Assembly: GCA_965116625.1 (NCBI GenBank)
Contig: OZ220717.1
Location: 2,604,001 to 2,668,000, forward strand
From: VXNE01 sp965116625
GTDB lineage: Bacteria; Pseudomonadota; Gammaproteobacteria; Pseudomonadales; Azotimanducaceae
Reading direction: 5' to 3'
Length of the DNA stretch: 64,000 bases
Shown one piece after another: positions 28,488-37,557 of the stretch (position 1 is its first letter; the number at the start of each line of letters is the position of its first letter). The notes beneath the pieces are model-generated. The model was not told where the DNA came from, searched no databases, and saw nothing but the letters and a program-made list of their open reading frames with translations. The position numbers and the translations under genes are program-made.

Positions 28488-31211
28488 TCAATACTCCCAC
28501 TTCACGCTGAGTGCGAACGCGGGTCCGGGGTCTTCCTCGAACGTGACGATCGACTCGCGCTGGATCTCGATGGCCTGATCCAGGACGTTCTTCAGCTTGG
28601 CCTTCACCGTGAGGGTTTCCGTCGGGAACCAGGACCAGGTCAGGTCCAGGCTGTGGAACGGCTGCTCGTAGCCGTCGGGCGCGCCGAGGCGGCCCGCGAC
28701 GTACAGCCGCTCGCCGAACACGTTGTATATCAGCGACGCGGAGTGCTTGCCGCTGAAGGAGTCGAACCCGAGCAGCATGTTGAAGACGTACCTGGATGCC
28801 CCGGTCAGCGGTCGCGTGGGGTTCGTCGGCGCGTTCGCGTCCGGGCCGACTTCGATTTCGGAGTCCTGGATGGTGACGTTGCTCTGGACGAAGAACGCTT
28901 CGGTCCACTCCCCGAGTCCCCAGTCACCGAGAAAGCCGAGCTGCTTCACGACTTCGAACTCGATGCCGTACACCTGTGCGGAGTCGGCGTTGAGTATTTC
29001 GCGTGCGACGTTGGTATCGCTCGCCGGTGACTCGAAGTACTCGATGGGGTCCGAGATGCTCTTCAGGAAGAAGGAAACCGTGTAGTTGTCGCCGTTCGCG
29101 GCGAACCATTCCAGCCGCAGGTCGTAGTTGTCGATCAGCGAAGGCACCACGCCCGGGTTCCCATTCACGATCTCGTCGGTGATCGGATCGACATAGCTCG
29201 CGTCGGTGATCTCCCTCAGGTCCGGCAGGACGGTGGTCTTGCCGTAGCCGAGCCGCACCTGGAAGAGTTCGGCCAGCCAGTTGCCGATGTACATGACCGA
29301 CGCCGCCGGGTAGATGCGGTCGTCGTGGAAGATGGCCTCCTCGAGCACGTCCGGATCCGTCGGGATCTGCGGATTGTCGACCGAGTAGCCATAGCGGTTC
29401 CACGGCAGGGCGACCTGCTTGTAGTCCTCCCAGCGCGCGCCGCCGCTGACGCGGAACATTCCGTTCCAGGTCCAGTCGATCTTCCCGAACGCGGCTTCCG
29501 TCATCGTGGCGGCGACATAGCTGCGGGTGCCGGAGCCGAGTAGCGAGAAAACGTAGTCGTTGCGGGGGTCCAGGATGTTGTCGTCGGAGAAGACGTGGCT
29601 CAGGTCTCCGCGCAGCGTGGCCGGATCGCTGACGGAGAGCGGACCGACGCCGAACTGTGACTGCGCGTATGTGCGGGCCTTGTGCTCGTGCTGGTAGCCG
29701 CCGCTGATCTCGAAAAGCGAGTAGCTGAACCCGATCGGCAGCGTGGCCTTCCAGCCATAGTTCACGATGTCGTCGTCGAGGTCGGTGAATCGGAACCGGG
29801 CGGCGGAGGAACTGGTCTTGACCCTGGAGTCGATCACCTCGCCGGTTGACGGATCCGTCTGGGTCTGGGCATCGACGGATACCTGGTTCGGGATGTCCGT
29901 CGCCGCGGTGGAAGCGGAATAGAACCAGGTGAACTCGGTCAACTCCGGCATCCAGTCCAGCCAACGGCCCGGAATGCGCTCCCTGGTCTCGCCGCCGAGG
30001 CGGTGGGTGCCGTGCAACTGCTTGACCATGAGTTCACGCTGCTCGAACTTCAGCCCGTATTCCCGGTTGCCGAGCCCGTCGGACTTTTCCCGGTTCTCGT
30101 CGAAGAAGTCCCGGATCGCGGTCTTGTCGTCCGTATTGCGCAGCAGCAGCGCCATGCCTGCGACCTCGTGGTCGTCGGTGAAACGCAATCCAGCGTTCAC
30201 GATGCCCGTGATGTCCATGGAGCGCGTCGTCTCGCGTTTCATGTCGCTGCGCTCTTCGGGAGCCTGGAAGTTGTAGCTGGTGCGGTCCGTGTGACGCCAG
30301 TTCGTATCGTAGGAATACTCCCCGTGAATGCCGAACTCGAGCTGGTTGCCTATATCGAAGCTCGTGCCGATGTTGCCCTTGACGTCGAGGTCCGGGCTGC
30401 TGTCGTCCGTCAGGATGTCGATATCCCGGTTCAGGGCGGTGGCGAGGCTGCGGTTGATCGCCTGGGCATCGGCAACGGTAGCGCGGTGGTTGCCTTCGCG
30501 GCGCAGTTCGTTCAGCAACTGCTGCACGTTGACGTTGGCCCGATACCGATCGATCCGCGACGAGATGAACCCGGGCAGCGCGCGGGTGCCATCGTCGACG
30601 CCCCACCGGTCATCGCTGCTGCCCCGGTAGGTAAAGACCGCGTCCCCGGTGGCGAGGTTCAGACCGGAACCGGCTTCAATGCCGAAAGTGAAGTGCGGCG
30701 GGACGGCCTTGGTCCGGATGTCGACCGCGCCGCCGCCGAAGTTGGCCGACGAATCGGCCGAATAGCCCTTTTGCACGACCAGCGACCGCACGATGGAGGT
30801 GGGGAAGATATCGAGCGGAATGACGTTGCGCGTGAGGTCGGGAGACGGGACCCGGGCGCCGTTCAGCGAAGTGCTCGAGTAGCGCTCGCCCAGGCCGCGG
30901 ACATAGACGAACTTGTCATCCACCAGCGCGAGGCCGCTGACGCGGCGCAGCGCGGCTGCGACGGTGGAGTCACCGAGGCGGGCGAGGGTCTCGTCGTGCA
31001 TCACGTCGATCACGACTTCCCTCTGCTTGCGCTCCTCGATCAAGGCCTGGGAGGAACTGAAGAGGCGGCCGAGGACGATGACCTCCTCGTCGATGCCTTC
31101 CGCCAGCAACTCGTCCGGCAGTTCTTCGGCCCGAACGTCCTGAGAGACGCCGAGAGAGAAAACGGCAACGGCGGCCGCAGCCGCCGTCGCTCGTGGCTTC
31201 CATTCATTCAT
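28488..31211 (-). CDS. TonB-dependent outer-membrane receptor
   Basis: 907 residues. Signal peptide 1-28, a short region before the plug, then plug features (DSTVAAALRRVSGLALVDDK, YVRGLGERYSSTSLNGARVP, GGGAVDIRTK) and a long beta barrel ending in the aromatic LSVKWEY. It imports a ligand across the outer membrane using TonB energy; the ligand is not evident. A gene 49 bases upstream encodes a beta-helix lipoprotein, a recurrent partner for this receptor type, so the two probably form a receptor complex. Confidence 0.93.
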   Translation of the reverse strand: MNEWKPRATAAAAAVAVFSLGVSQDVRAEELPDELLAEGIDEEVIVLGRLFSSSQALIEERKQREVVIDVMHDETLARLGDSTVAAALRRVSGLALVDDKFVYVRGLGERYSSTSLNGARVPSPDLTRNVIPLDIFPTSIVRSLVVQKGYSADSSANFGGGAVDIRTKAVPPHFTFGIEAGSGLNLATGDAVFTYRGSSDDRWGVDDGTRALPGFISSRIDRYRANVNVQQLLNELRREGNHRATVADAQAINRSLATALNRDIDILTDDSSPDLDVKGNIGTSFDIGNQLEFGIHGEYSYDTNWRHTDRTSYNFQAPEERSDMKRETTRSMDITGIVNAGLRFTDDHEVAGMALLLRNTDDKTAIRDFFDENREKSDGLGNREYGLKFEQRELMVKQLHGTHRLGGETRERIPGRWLDWMPELTEFTWFYSASTAATDIPNQVSVDAQTQTDPSTGEVIDSRVKTSSSAARFRFTDLDDDIVNYGWKATLPIGFSYSLFEISGGYQHEHKARTYAQSQFGVGPLSVSDPATLRGDLSHVFSDDNILDPRNDYVFSLLGSGTRSYVAATMTEAAFGKIDWTWNGMFRVSGGARWEDYKQVALPWNRYGYSVDNPQIPTDPDVLEEAIFHDDRIYPAASVMYIGNWLAELFQVRLGYGKTTVLPDLREITDASYVDPITDEIVNGNPGVVPSLIDNYDLRLEWFAANGDNYTVSFFLKSISDPIEYFESPASDTNVAREILNADSAQVYGIEFEVVKQLGFLGDWGLGEWTEAFFVQSNVTIQDSEIEVGPDANAPTNPTRPLTGASRYVFNMLLGFDSFSGKHSASLIYNVFGERLYVAGRLGAPDGYEQPFHSLDLTWSWFPTETLTVKAKLKNVLDQAIEIQRESIVTFEEDPGPAFALSVKWEY

Positions 31212-31260
31212 GCACAGGTTTCCGTTTCATGTTGTTGTTGGAATTCGAAGCAGCACACGG

Positions 31261-32925
31261 CTATTCGAACCAGAGGGGCTGCGCGCGGCTGCCGTCATGG
31301 ATGCCGTAGGTCCAGCCCGCGGTCCAGTCGTCGTCTCCCTGGTTCACGCCGCCGACGAACGAACAGGCTGCCTCGCCGCCACCGCAGATTGCCATTGGCG
31401 TGACGGAGGGCACGCTCGTATTCGCGTCGATCGAATAGATCGGCGGCGTTCCCTCGAGCAGTTGCACTCCGGTATCCGCATTCGCCGTCGCGTCCACCAC
31501 GCCGGAGACATCGACAAAGACGTTGCCGCCGTTGGCGGCCAGCCAATCGTCGACGGACACGCCGGCGATGCTCTTCGAGGACTTGGTCTCGCAGGCGAAC
31601 ACCGTCGACGAAATGCTGGCGTTGCCTTTCCCGAATCCCTCCGAGGCGGCGGTGTCGTCGACGCGGATGCACCAGTTGTCGCTGCCTTCCGTGGGTGCGC
31701 CGAAAGAGCTGACGACCAGCGCGTTGGAGATCGTCGGCCAGATGCCTTCGCGCAGACGCCAGCCGGCGCCCGGGTCGTGGGTTCCCGTACTGGGTGAGAC
31801 GATGCAGGTCAGGTTGCTGATGGTCGGGCGGCTGTTCAGGCCGCGAGCGAACATGTCGTTGATGAACTCGTCGGTCTTGTTGCTGTAGCTGCCTATGCCG
31901 TCGGCTTCGATACAGCGGTTGCCATCGGTTTCCTGCTGGATCACCAGCGCGTTGGTGATCGTGCCGCGGTAGCCCTCGTCGATGTCGATCGAGTCGTCCC
32001 GCACGTAGAGGGCGACGTAGTTCTCGAAGTTGACGGCGCCGCCGAACATCTCGATGCCGTCGTCGTAGGTCGAGTACACCTGCAGGTTCTTGACGACCGT
32101 GCCGCGGCCGACAGCGCCGAACGTGATGCCGTTCAGTTCGTCGCCGTTGGCGACTTCAGCGCCCGTGTGCTTGACCCGGACGTATTCCAGCCGGCCGGAG
32201 CTGTCGTCGTTGTTCGCGCCGCCGTAGTGCGACTCGTCGAGACCTTCCGCGCCTTCCGAGGCGACGTGGCAGTCGGAAGTGGTGAGGGTTCCGCCGACGT
32301 TGCCGGTGTAGTCGCACTTGTTGGTGACGCCGAAGCCGTTGATGACCATCCCGCCCCATTGCTGCACGTCTTCCGCACCGACCGTGCCCTCGATGTCGGA
32401 GACGGAGGTGAACGTGATCGGCTCGTCCGCCGACCCGACGGCGAATAGCTGCGAGCCGCGGTTGATGATCACGAACTTGGTGTTGTCGCGCCAGGCGAGG
32501 GTTGCGCCCGCTTCGATGGTGAGTTGCGGGCCGTCGCCGCCTTCCACGATGCCGGCAGCCGCGAGCTCTGCGTCGGAATCGTGATTCTCGCCGACGAACA
32601 GGCTGCCTTCGAAGATGTGCGCGCCGCCGTCGTCCAGCGCCGGAATGGTGAGGTCGACGGTCAGGTTGTTGCCGGCATCGACAAAGGAAGGCCCGTAAAC
32701 GCAGTTGGATCCTTCAACGCTGCCTTCGATCCTCTGGCCACCGCTGTTGGTGTAGGAGGCGCATACGACATCCGCGACCGCGGTCGTGGTGTTGTTGCTG
32801 TTGTTCTGGGAATTGTCGGTGGACGAATCGGTGGTCTCCGGCGCGATGACGATGTCGCCGCCTTCGCAGGCCCCGATGAGGATTGAGACTGCAGCAACCA
32901 GTACGGCCTTCCCGAAAGCACGCAT
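31261..32925 (-). CDS. Surface beta-helix lipoprotein, TonB receptor partner
   Basis: 554 residues. Lipobox LIGAC with C20 after a hydrophobic signal, then a Ser/Asn/Thr linker, then parallel beta-helix-like repeats (LTIEAGATLAWRDNTKFVII, RGTVVKNLQVYSTYDDGIEM, NFENYVALYVRDDSIDID). Similar lipoproteins occur next to TonB receptors, though the ligand is rarely known. First of a two-gene unit. Several cysteines in the later half could form disulfides after export. Confidence 0.8.
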   Translation of the reverse strand: MRAFGKAVLVAAVSILIGACEGGDIVIAPETTDSSTDNSQNNSNNTTTAVADVVCASYTNSGGQRIEGSVEGSNCVYGPSFVDAGNNLTVDLTIPALDDGGAHIFEGSLFVGENHDSDAELAAAGIVEGGDGPQLTIEAGATLAWRDNTKFVIINRGSQLFAVGSADEPITFTSVSDIEGTVGAEDVQQWGGMVINGFGVTNKCDYTGNVGGTLTTSDCHVASEGAEGLDESHYGGANNDDSSGRLEYVRVKHTGAEVANGDELNGITFGAVGRGTVVKNLQVYSTYDDGIEMFGGAVNFENYVALYVRDDSIDIDEGYRGTITNALVIQQETDGNRCIEADGIGSYSNKTDEFINDMFARGLNSRPTISNLTCIVSPSTGTHDPGAGWRLREGIWPTISNALVVSSFGAPTEGSDNWCIRVDDTAASEGFGKGNASISSTVFACETKSSKSIAGVSVDDWLAANGGNVFVDVSGVVDATANADTGVQLLEGTPPIYSIDANTSVPSVTPMAICGGGEAACSFVGGVNQGDDDWTAGWTYGIHDGSRAQPLWFE

Positions 32926-33276
32926 CTATACAAGACTCCATAAGCACATTGGACGGACGAGATTGTGCTGAGGATGTATGACTGGCTTGTTACAACTACT
33001 GTGAAGTTTCTGTTACAGGCGCCAAGGCGCCAGACACGCGCCAGCACATCGGCTGGCGCGTGGGCCATTCACGGTTGATATGTGGAGGGTTGCTAACCGC
33101 CGTGCGCTGGCGTCATGAAATCCGTCAGCCCTTCGGGCGTGCCGTCATTCATCCCCGCCCAGGCCCACCTACGGTCCGGTCCTGCGCCTTGATCGGCTCT
33201 GATGTGCCGTTCTACGGCGCATCCTCGTGGCAGCCGAAACCGCCCGGGATGGCGGTGGTCCGAAACAGCCCCTCTT
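32926..33276. other. 351-base intergenic region before the lipoprotein gene
   Basis: It holds the promoter region of the lipoprotein/TonB unit and the 3' flank of the CmcJ-like gene. A strong hairpin (33035-33062) and a GC-rich GGCGCC repeat precede two TGTTACA-type elements near 32990-33020. I see no gene, RNA family or insertion sequence; possible PHO-like half sites are in the wrong orientation. Confidence 0.4.
33035..33062. terminator. Perfect 11-bp hairpin
   Basis: CACGCGCCAGC (33035-33045) pairs without mismatch to GCTGGCGCGTG (33052-33062) around a 6-base loop. It lies after the CmcJ-like gene and before the lipoprotein gene on the minus strand. No U-tract follows, so it may be a terminator of the weak type or a dyad for a regulator. 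Confidence 0.45.
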
Positions 33277-34560
33277 TCAGAAGAACACAAAAGACCTGAC
33301 GACGACGTTCTTCCGGCACGGAGCGTCCTCGGGTGCCGTGGGGTCGAAGCAGGCCGTGTGGAACGACCAGCGCGACACGGAACCGTCGGTGACGGAGTCG
33401 TAGCACTTCAGCATCGAGACCTCGTTCGACTTCTGCTGCGGGAACCAGTACCACTCGTGTTCGGGCCGGTAGGTGAAGCGGGTGGTCTCGCCGACGCGGT
33501 CGTCGTAGATGCGGTAGTTGGTGATGTAGGCCTGGTCGGCGAACGAGGGCCAGGCGCAGAGCACGAACGGATACTGGCCCACCGTCTCCATCGGCTTCGC
33601 CAGGTTGATGGACATGAACCGCCGGGACATCTTCGCGTCCGCCTCGGCTTCCGTGTAGTGCTGCTCGCGCCCGAAGTTCCTCAGGTTTTTCGTGAGCAGT
33701 TCCCGGCAGCGCACGCGGCCGCTATTGTCGTTCAGGTCGTTGTGCACGAGGTTGGCATAGCCGCCGGCGACCCCGGGGTTCTTGTTGTCCTGGTCCTCCG
33801 TGCGGTCGCCCTCGTAGTCCTTGTTGAAGACGTCGTGGTTGTAGACCAGCGCGTCCGTCGCGCCGGGGAAGAAATCGAGCAGCAGCTTCTCGATCTCGGG
33901 GTAGAAGACGCGTTCCACTTCCGCGGCATCGTAGAAGTTCTGGCACTGTGACTCGAGGTGCGCGAGCGAGACGCCGAGCCTGTCCATGCACTCGGGGCTG
34001 TCCGGCGAGAGGCCGGGGTAGTACTCCTCCATGCGACGCGCATCACGCATCACCTGGGGGAAGTAGAGGCAGGGCCGGCCCAGCTCACGCTCGTACCGGC
34101 GGAATGTCCTCGCGTCGTCCCTGCGTCCGGCGTCCCGCCAGAAAGCGTTGGACGGGACGATGGTGTAGGAGGGCTTTTCGAAGATCGTGTACCTGAGCGG
34201 CAGCGCCAGCCCGCCCTCGGGAGCCTGGATGTCCTGTTCGCGAATGTACTCGAGGCACTCCTCGTAGGTCTGGAATCCGGGACCCCACTTCGTCTCGATG
34301 GGACCGGGAGGCGCCGTCTTCAGCATCTCGACGAGCGCCTGGCTGTCGCCGGAGGCGACCTCGGCAAACGCGTCCTTCATGGCCTCGGCGGTTCCCGCAT
34401 CGCCGTCCCTGTCAAACGCCATGTAGGAGAGACCCGCGTTCGCCGCGAAAGGCGCTGGCTGTCCTTCCGTGAGTTGGTACGGCGGCACGTAGGCAGTCGC
34501 ACCGTTTGTCGCGTCGTTCACTTGGGCTCGGTCCACGGCATCCTCCGGTCGGAAAACCAT
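33277..34560 (-). CDS. CmcJ/NvfI-family oxygenase-like protein
   Basis: 427 residues. Conserved blocks for this family are VYNHDVFNK, YANLVHNDLNDNSGRVRCRE, INLAKPMETV and the end WSFHTACFDPTAPEDAPCRK. Members are found in cephamycin (CmcJ) and fungal meroterpenoid (NvfI) pathways and behave as Fe(II)/2-oxoglutarate-type oxygenases or accessory proteins. The N-terminus (MVFRPEDAVD) is soluble. No biosynthetic gene cluster surrounds it, so the substrate is unknown. It stands alone on the minus strand. Confidence 0.72.
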   Translation of the reverse strand: MVFRPEDAVDRAQVNDATNGATAYVPPYQLTEGQPAPFAANAGLSYMAFDRDGDAGTAEAMKDAFAEVASGDSQALVEMLKTAPPGPIETKWGPGFQTYEECLEYIREQDIQAPEGGLALPLRYTIFEKPSYTIVPSNAFWRDAGRRDDARTFRRYERELGRPCLYFPQVMRDARRMEEYYPGLSPDSPECMDRLGVSLAHLESQCQNFYDAAEVERVFYPEIEKLLLDFFPGATDALVYNHDVFNKDYEGDRTEDQDNKNPGVAGGYANLVHNDLNDNSGRVRCRELLTKNLRNFGREQHYTEAEADAKMSRRFMSINLAKPMETVGQYPFVLCAWPSFADQAYITNYRIYDDRVGETTRFTYRPEHEWYWFPQQKSNEVSMLKCYDSVTDGSVSRWSFHTACFDPTAPEDAPCRKNVVVRSFVFF

Positions 34561-34716
34561 GAATTATGGCATACGGCGCCGGCAACTGGCTCTCAACCAA
34601 GTCGCGACTCTTCCGAACCTGCCCTATCCGCGGAACACCCCGCGCCGAGCATGACCAGGCAGAACAGGACCGCTTGCAGGTTGGGCTCGTACTTCCTTCA
34701 TATTCCGGCTTGGCAC

Positions 34717-34941
34717 CTAGCCCTTCGGCGGAAATGGGTCATTCCCGTAGGAGTTCCGTTCGCGGATCCGGCCATCCCGACCGTGAACGTACACCTCCGT
34801 CCCCTGCCGTCGCGCAATATCGCGCGCCGCATCGATTGCTTCGCGCTGCGTGTCGTAGCGTCGCGTCACACGCTCGGCGCCCCCTTTTCGGACTGCCCAC
34901 TTTCCGTCCCGCGGCACGACGTGTTGACCCTTGCCCGCCAT
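34717..34941 (-). CDS. DUF2188 small protein
   Basis: 74 residues from ATG at 34941, with AAGGGA upstream. KGQHVVPRDGKWAVRKGGAE, then REAIDAARDIARRQGTEVYV and GRDGRIRERNSYGNDPFP, match DUF2188 throughout. Function unknown; such proteins are small, basic and often stress- or phage-linked. Earlier in-frame starts give a non-family N-terminus. Confidence 0.85.
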   Translation of the reverse strand: MAGKGQHVVPRDGKWAVRKGGAERVTRRYDTQREAIDAARDIARRQGTEVYVHGRDGRIRERNSYGNDPFPPKG

Positions 34942-35103
34942 GGCCACTGTCCCTTGTTTTTCGCTTGCGGACAGCATATCAGCAGGCGCTTCCTCGGTTA
35001 CCCCCCGACCGGCCCTTTCACACAAATCGCGCGTCTTTCCCAAGACACGATTCGTGGATCTCGTGCCGGTGACTGGTGCGCGGCCGGGTGTGAAGACGCG
35101 GCT

Positions 35104-36774
35104 TTAGAAGACCCGCTTGCCGTTTGCCAGCATGTGGTCCCAGCGGTGCGTCATCAGGTAGTCGAGGGCACGGCGCAGCCCTGGACGGTCCTCGCCGTCG
35201 CGCCCCTCGGTGAGGGCTTCGAGCGCCATGGCGTGCACGTAGGCGGACTCGTCGTCGAGGCAGGTGACCAGCAGGTCGTCCAGTTCATGGGCCGGGATGT
35301 CCGAGTTCAGCAGGGCGCACAGCGCATTGAACCTGGCCTGGATCTGGCCGCTCCAGCGATTGGGGTCGGTTTCCTTCCAGGCCGGGTTGTCGACCGTCAG
35401 CAGCTTGCGGATGGCGGGCAGGGCGGCGCGGATGTTGGTGCCGATGAAGGCCATCGCATCGAGGCTCACCCGTGCCAACTGGTGGAGTTCGTGGTCGAGC
35501 AGCTTGGCGAGTTCCGGGACGGCGCAGGCTGCTGCCGGACCGACCTCGCCGAGCGCGTAGGCGGCGTTGAGCTTCATCCAGGTATCGTCGTGCTTCAGCA
35601 GTTCCAGCAGCGCCGGTACGGCGACGTCTCCCATCGCCCCCAGCGCATAGGCCTCGTCCTGCGGCACGAAGGCATGATCGCTGAAGCGGCGGTCGTTGAT
35701 GTCGTCGATGGGAACGAACGCGCCCGCCACGTTCTTGTGGTACGGGCGTGCGATATGGCGATCCTGGCCGGCGTTGCCGAGCAGGCTTTCCATCAACGGC
35801 CCGATGGCGTCGGCGCCGACGCTGGCGAGTCCGTAGATCGCGTCGAGACGGGCCGCCTGGTCGACGACGTTGAGCGAACCCATCAACTTCTGCACGTCGT
35901 CGGCTGTTGCCGGGGTGTCGACGCGCGGCGCGCCGCGCATCCAGTCCCAGACGTGGGACCAGGCCCTCGTGTGGTCGTACCGGCCGAGGCGCGTCTCGGG
36001 TGGCCGCCAGGCCACCTCGCCGCCGTCCCAGCTCGGCGCCACGGGATGGCTCCTGCGCAGGTATATGAACTTGAGCATGTAGCGGGTCGCATCCGTGCGG
36101 TTGCTGAGCGCGGCATGGGCGATATCGAAGTGGATCAGGAAGCAGGTGCCCGCCTTGATGTGATCGCCGACGAATGCGAATGGGTGATCGGACTTCTGCA
36201 CGAAAGGCTGCATGTGCGTGCCGGGAATGACCCGTGTCGGGCCGCGCTCCATCGGCGTGTCCTGCGGGAAATAGAGGATCATGGCGATGCGGGGCATGTG
36301 CCACCGCGTGCGGCCCTTCGGAATCTGCCCGTCCTGGTGCCAGGCGCTGTTCGCGGACGACCCCTCGCCCATGGGCGGACCGTGTTCGTCGCCGACGAGC
36401 GAGAGCGACCGCTCCGTCTCGGCGAGCGGCTCGGCGACGTGCATGAATCGATGCGGGTGGAATATGTAATCGTCGCCGAGAACGCTCTGCACGCCACCGT
36501 GGACGACCGGGTCATCCAGTACCTGCTGCAGTTCGGCGACGCGGGGCAGCACGTTGTTGCCCATGTTGAACTCGTGCTGGCTGCTCCAGTGGAGCTTGTC
36601 GTAGATGTCCTGGTGGACCTCGGGCGGGAGGCTGCTCTGGAGCAGGACCACGCCATCGCAGATGAACCGGCGAACCTGCTCGTCGGTCAGCTTGATGCCG
36701 TTGGGCTTCGCGTAGCTGGTTGTCAACCCATCAGGTTGAGTGAACGATTGGGAGGAGGAGGGGTTAGCGGCCAT
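35104..36774 (-). CDS. PhyH-family dioxygenase with C-terminal HEAT repeats
   Basis: 556 residues from ATG at 36774. N-terminal Fe(II)/2-oxoglutarate dioxygenase of the phytanoyl-CoA hydroxylase family: WHQDGQ supplies His and Asp ligands, and HFDIAHAALSNRT supplies the distal His and the 2OG-binding Arg. From about residue 285 come HEAT-like helical repeats (VPALLELLKHDDTWMKLNAA, YALGEVGPAAACAVPELAKL, ARVSLDAMAFIGTNIRAALP), a protein-interaction or substrate platform. The combination is uncommon. It is divergent from a phosphatase gene. Confidence 0.85.
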   Translation of the reverse strand: MAANPSSSQSFTQPDGLTTSYAKPNGIKLTDEQVRRFICDGVVLLQSSLPPEVHQDIYDKLHWSSQHEFNMGNNVLPRVAELQQVLDDPVVHGGVQSVLGDDYIFHPHRFMHVAEPLAETERSLSLVGDEHGPPMGEGSSANSAWHQDGQIPKGRTRWHMPRIAMILYFPQDTPMERGPTRVIPGTHMQPFVQKSDHPFAFVGDHIKAGTCFLIHFDIAHAALSNRTDATRYMLKFIYLRRSHPVAPSWDGGEVAWRPPETRLGRYDHTRAWSHVWDWMRGAPRVDTPATADDVQKLMGSLNVVDQAARLDAIYGLASVGADAIGPLMESLLGNAGQDRHIARPYHKNVAGAFVPIDDINDRRFSDHAFVPQDEAYALGAMGDVAVPALLELLKHDDTWMKLNAAYALGEVGPAAACAVPELAKLLDHELHQLARVSLDAMAFIGTNIRAALPAIRKLLTVDNPAWKETDPNRWSGQIQARFNALCALLNSDIPAHELDDLLVTCLDDESAYVHAMALEALTEGRDGEDRPGLRRALDYLMTHRWDHMLANGKRVF

Positions 36775-36912
36775 CGCGGCATTATGCCACGGTGTGAAAC
36801 TGCGGCGCGTTGGCCCAGGTCGCCGTGGCTGAAGTAGCCGTGCGGCAGCATTCATGCGCCCATAGAATGCGGGCCTCCATCCGCCGGGATTGCGCAACGC
36901 GAGGAACGGTCC

Positions 36913-37482
36913 GTGAGCCACGAGTCGGCGCCGGGTGTCCGAACCCTGGTCCTCGTTCGGCATTGCCAGGCGACCAGCCAGCACCCGAATGCGCCACTGA
37001 CGGAAGCCGGCGTCAGGCAGGCGCAACGGCTGGCCGGCTTCCTCAAGGATTATCCGGTGGATTTCATTGCTGCGAGCCGTTATCGGCGCGCACGGCAGAC
37101 CATCGAACCCTACGCAGAGAGCACCGGACTGCCGATCCACCAGGACTCCCGGCTCAATGAACGCGTCCTGTCGGCGAAACCCATCGCGAACTGGGAGGAA
37201 ATGGTCCGGCGCTCCTTCGATGCCCCGGACCTCAGCGTGCACGGAGGCGAGTCGGCTGCCCGGGTCATTTGCCGTGTCCGGGGAGCCCTCGACGACATCC
37301 TCGACGCAGGTCACCGTTTGCCCCTGGCGGTCACGCACGGGAATGCAATGGCGTTACTGCTCCATTCCGTCAATGCCGCCTTCGGATACCGGGGGTGGAA
37401 GTTGCTCACCAATCCGGACGTCTACCTGTTGCGGGAACTCCCGGACGGAAGCCGCTCGTTTGCAAGAGTGTGGCGAACGTGA
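36913..37482 (+). CDS. Histidine phosphatase (phosphoglycerate-mutase-like)
   Basis: 189 residues from GTG at 36913. The catalytic motif LVLVRHCQAT contains RHC instead of the usual RHG, retaining the nucleophilic His. The second conserved block VTHGNAMALLLH provides the second His. Typical small broad-specificity phosphatase of this superfamily; the substrate is unknown. Divergent from the PhyH gene across 138 bases. Confidence 0.88.
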   Translation: MSHESAPGVRTLVLVRHCQATSQHPNAPLTEAGVRQAQRLAGFLKDYPVDFIAASRYRRARQTIEPYAESTGLPIHQDSRLNERVLSAKPIANWEEMVRRSFDAPDLSVHGGESAARVICRVRGALDDILDAGHRLPLAVTHGNAMALLLHSVNAAFGYRGWKLLTNPDVYLLRELPDGSRSFARVWRT

Positions 37483-37557
37483 CGGACAGCGGGTGCCGAG
37501 GGAGCAACCGGGGTAAGGCTACTGGAAGATTGACTCGATGCCGTGGCGTTCGCCGAG

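Noticed and set aside
32985..33020. PHO boxes upstream of the lipoprotein/TonB genes
   Set aside because: Half sites (TTGTTAC, CTGTGAA, CTGTTAC) are degenerate and oriented away from the genes.
33958..36837. A 959-residue plus-strand open frame
   Set aside because: Lies antisense to the CmcJ-like, DUF2188 and PhyH genes; no recognisable domain.
35104..37338. Longer PhyH protein starting at 37338
   Set aside because: The extra part would read through the divergent phosphatase gene and has no family match; ATG at 36774 gives the full PhyH domain.
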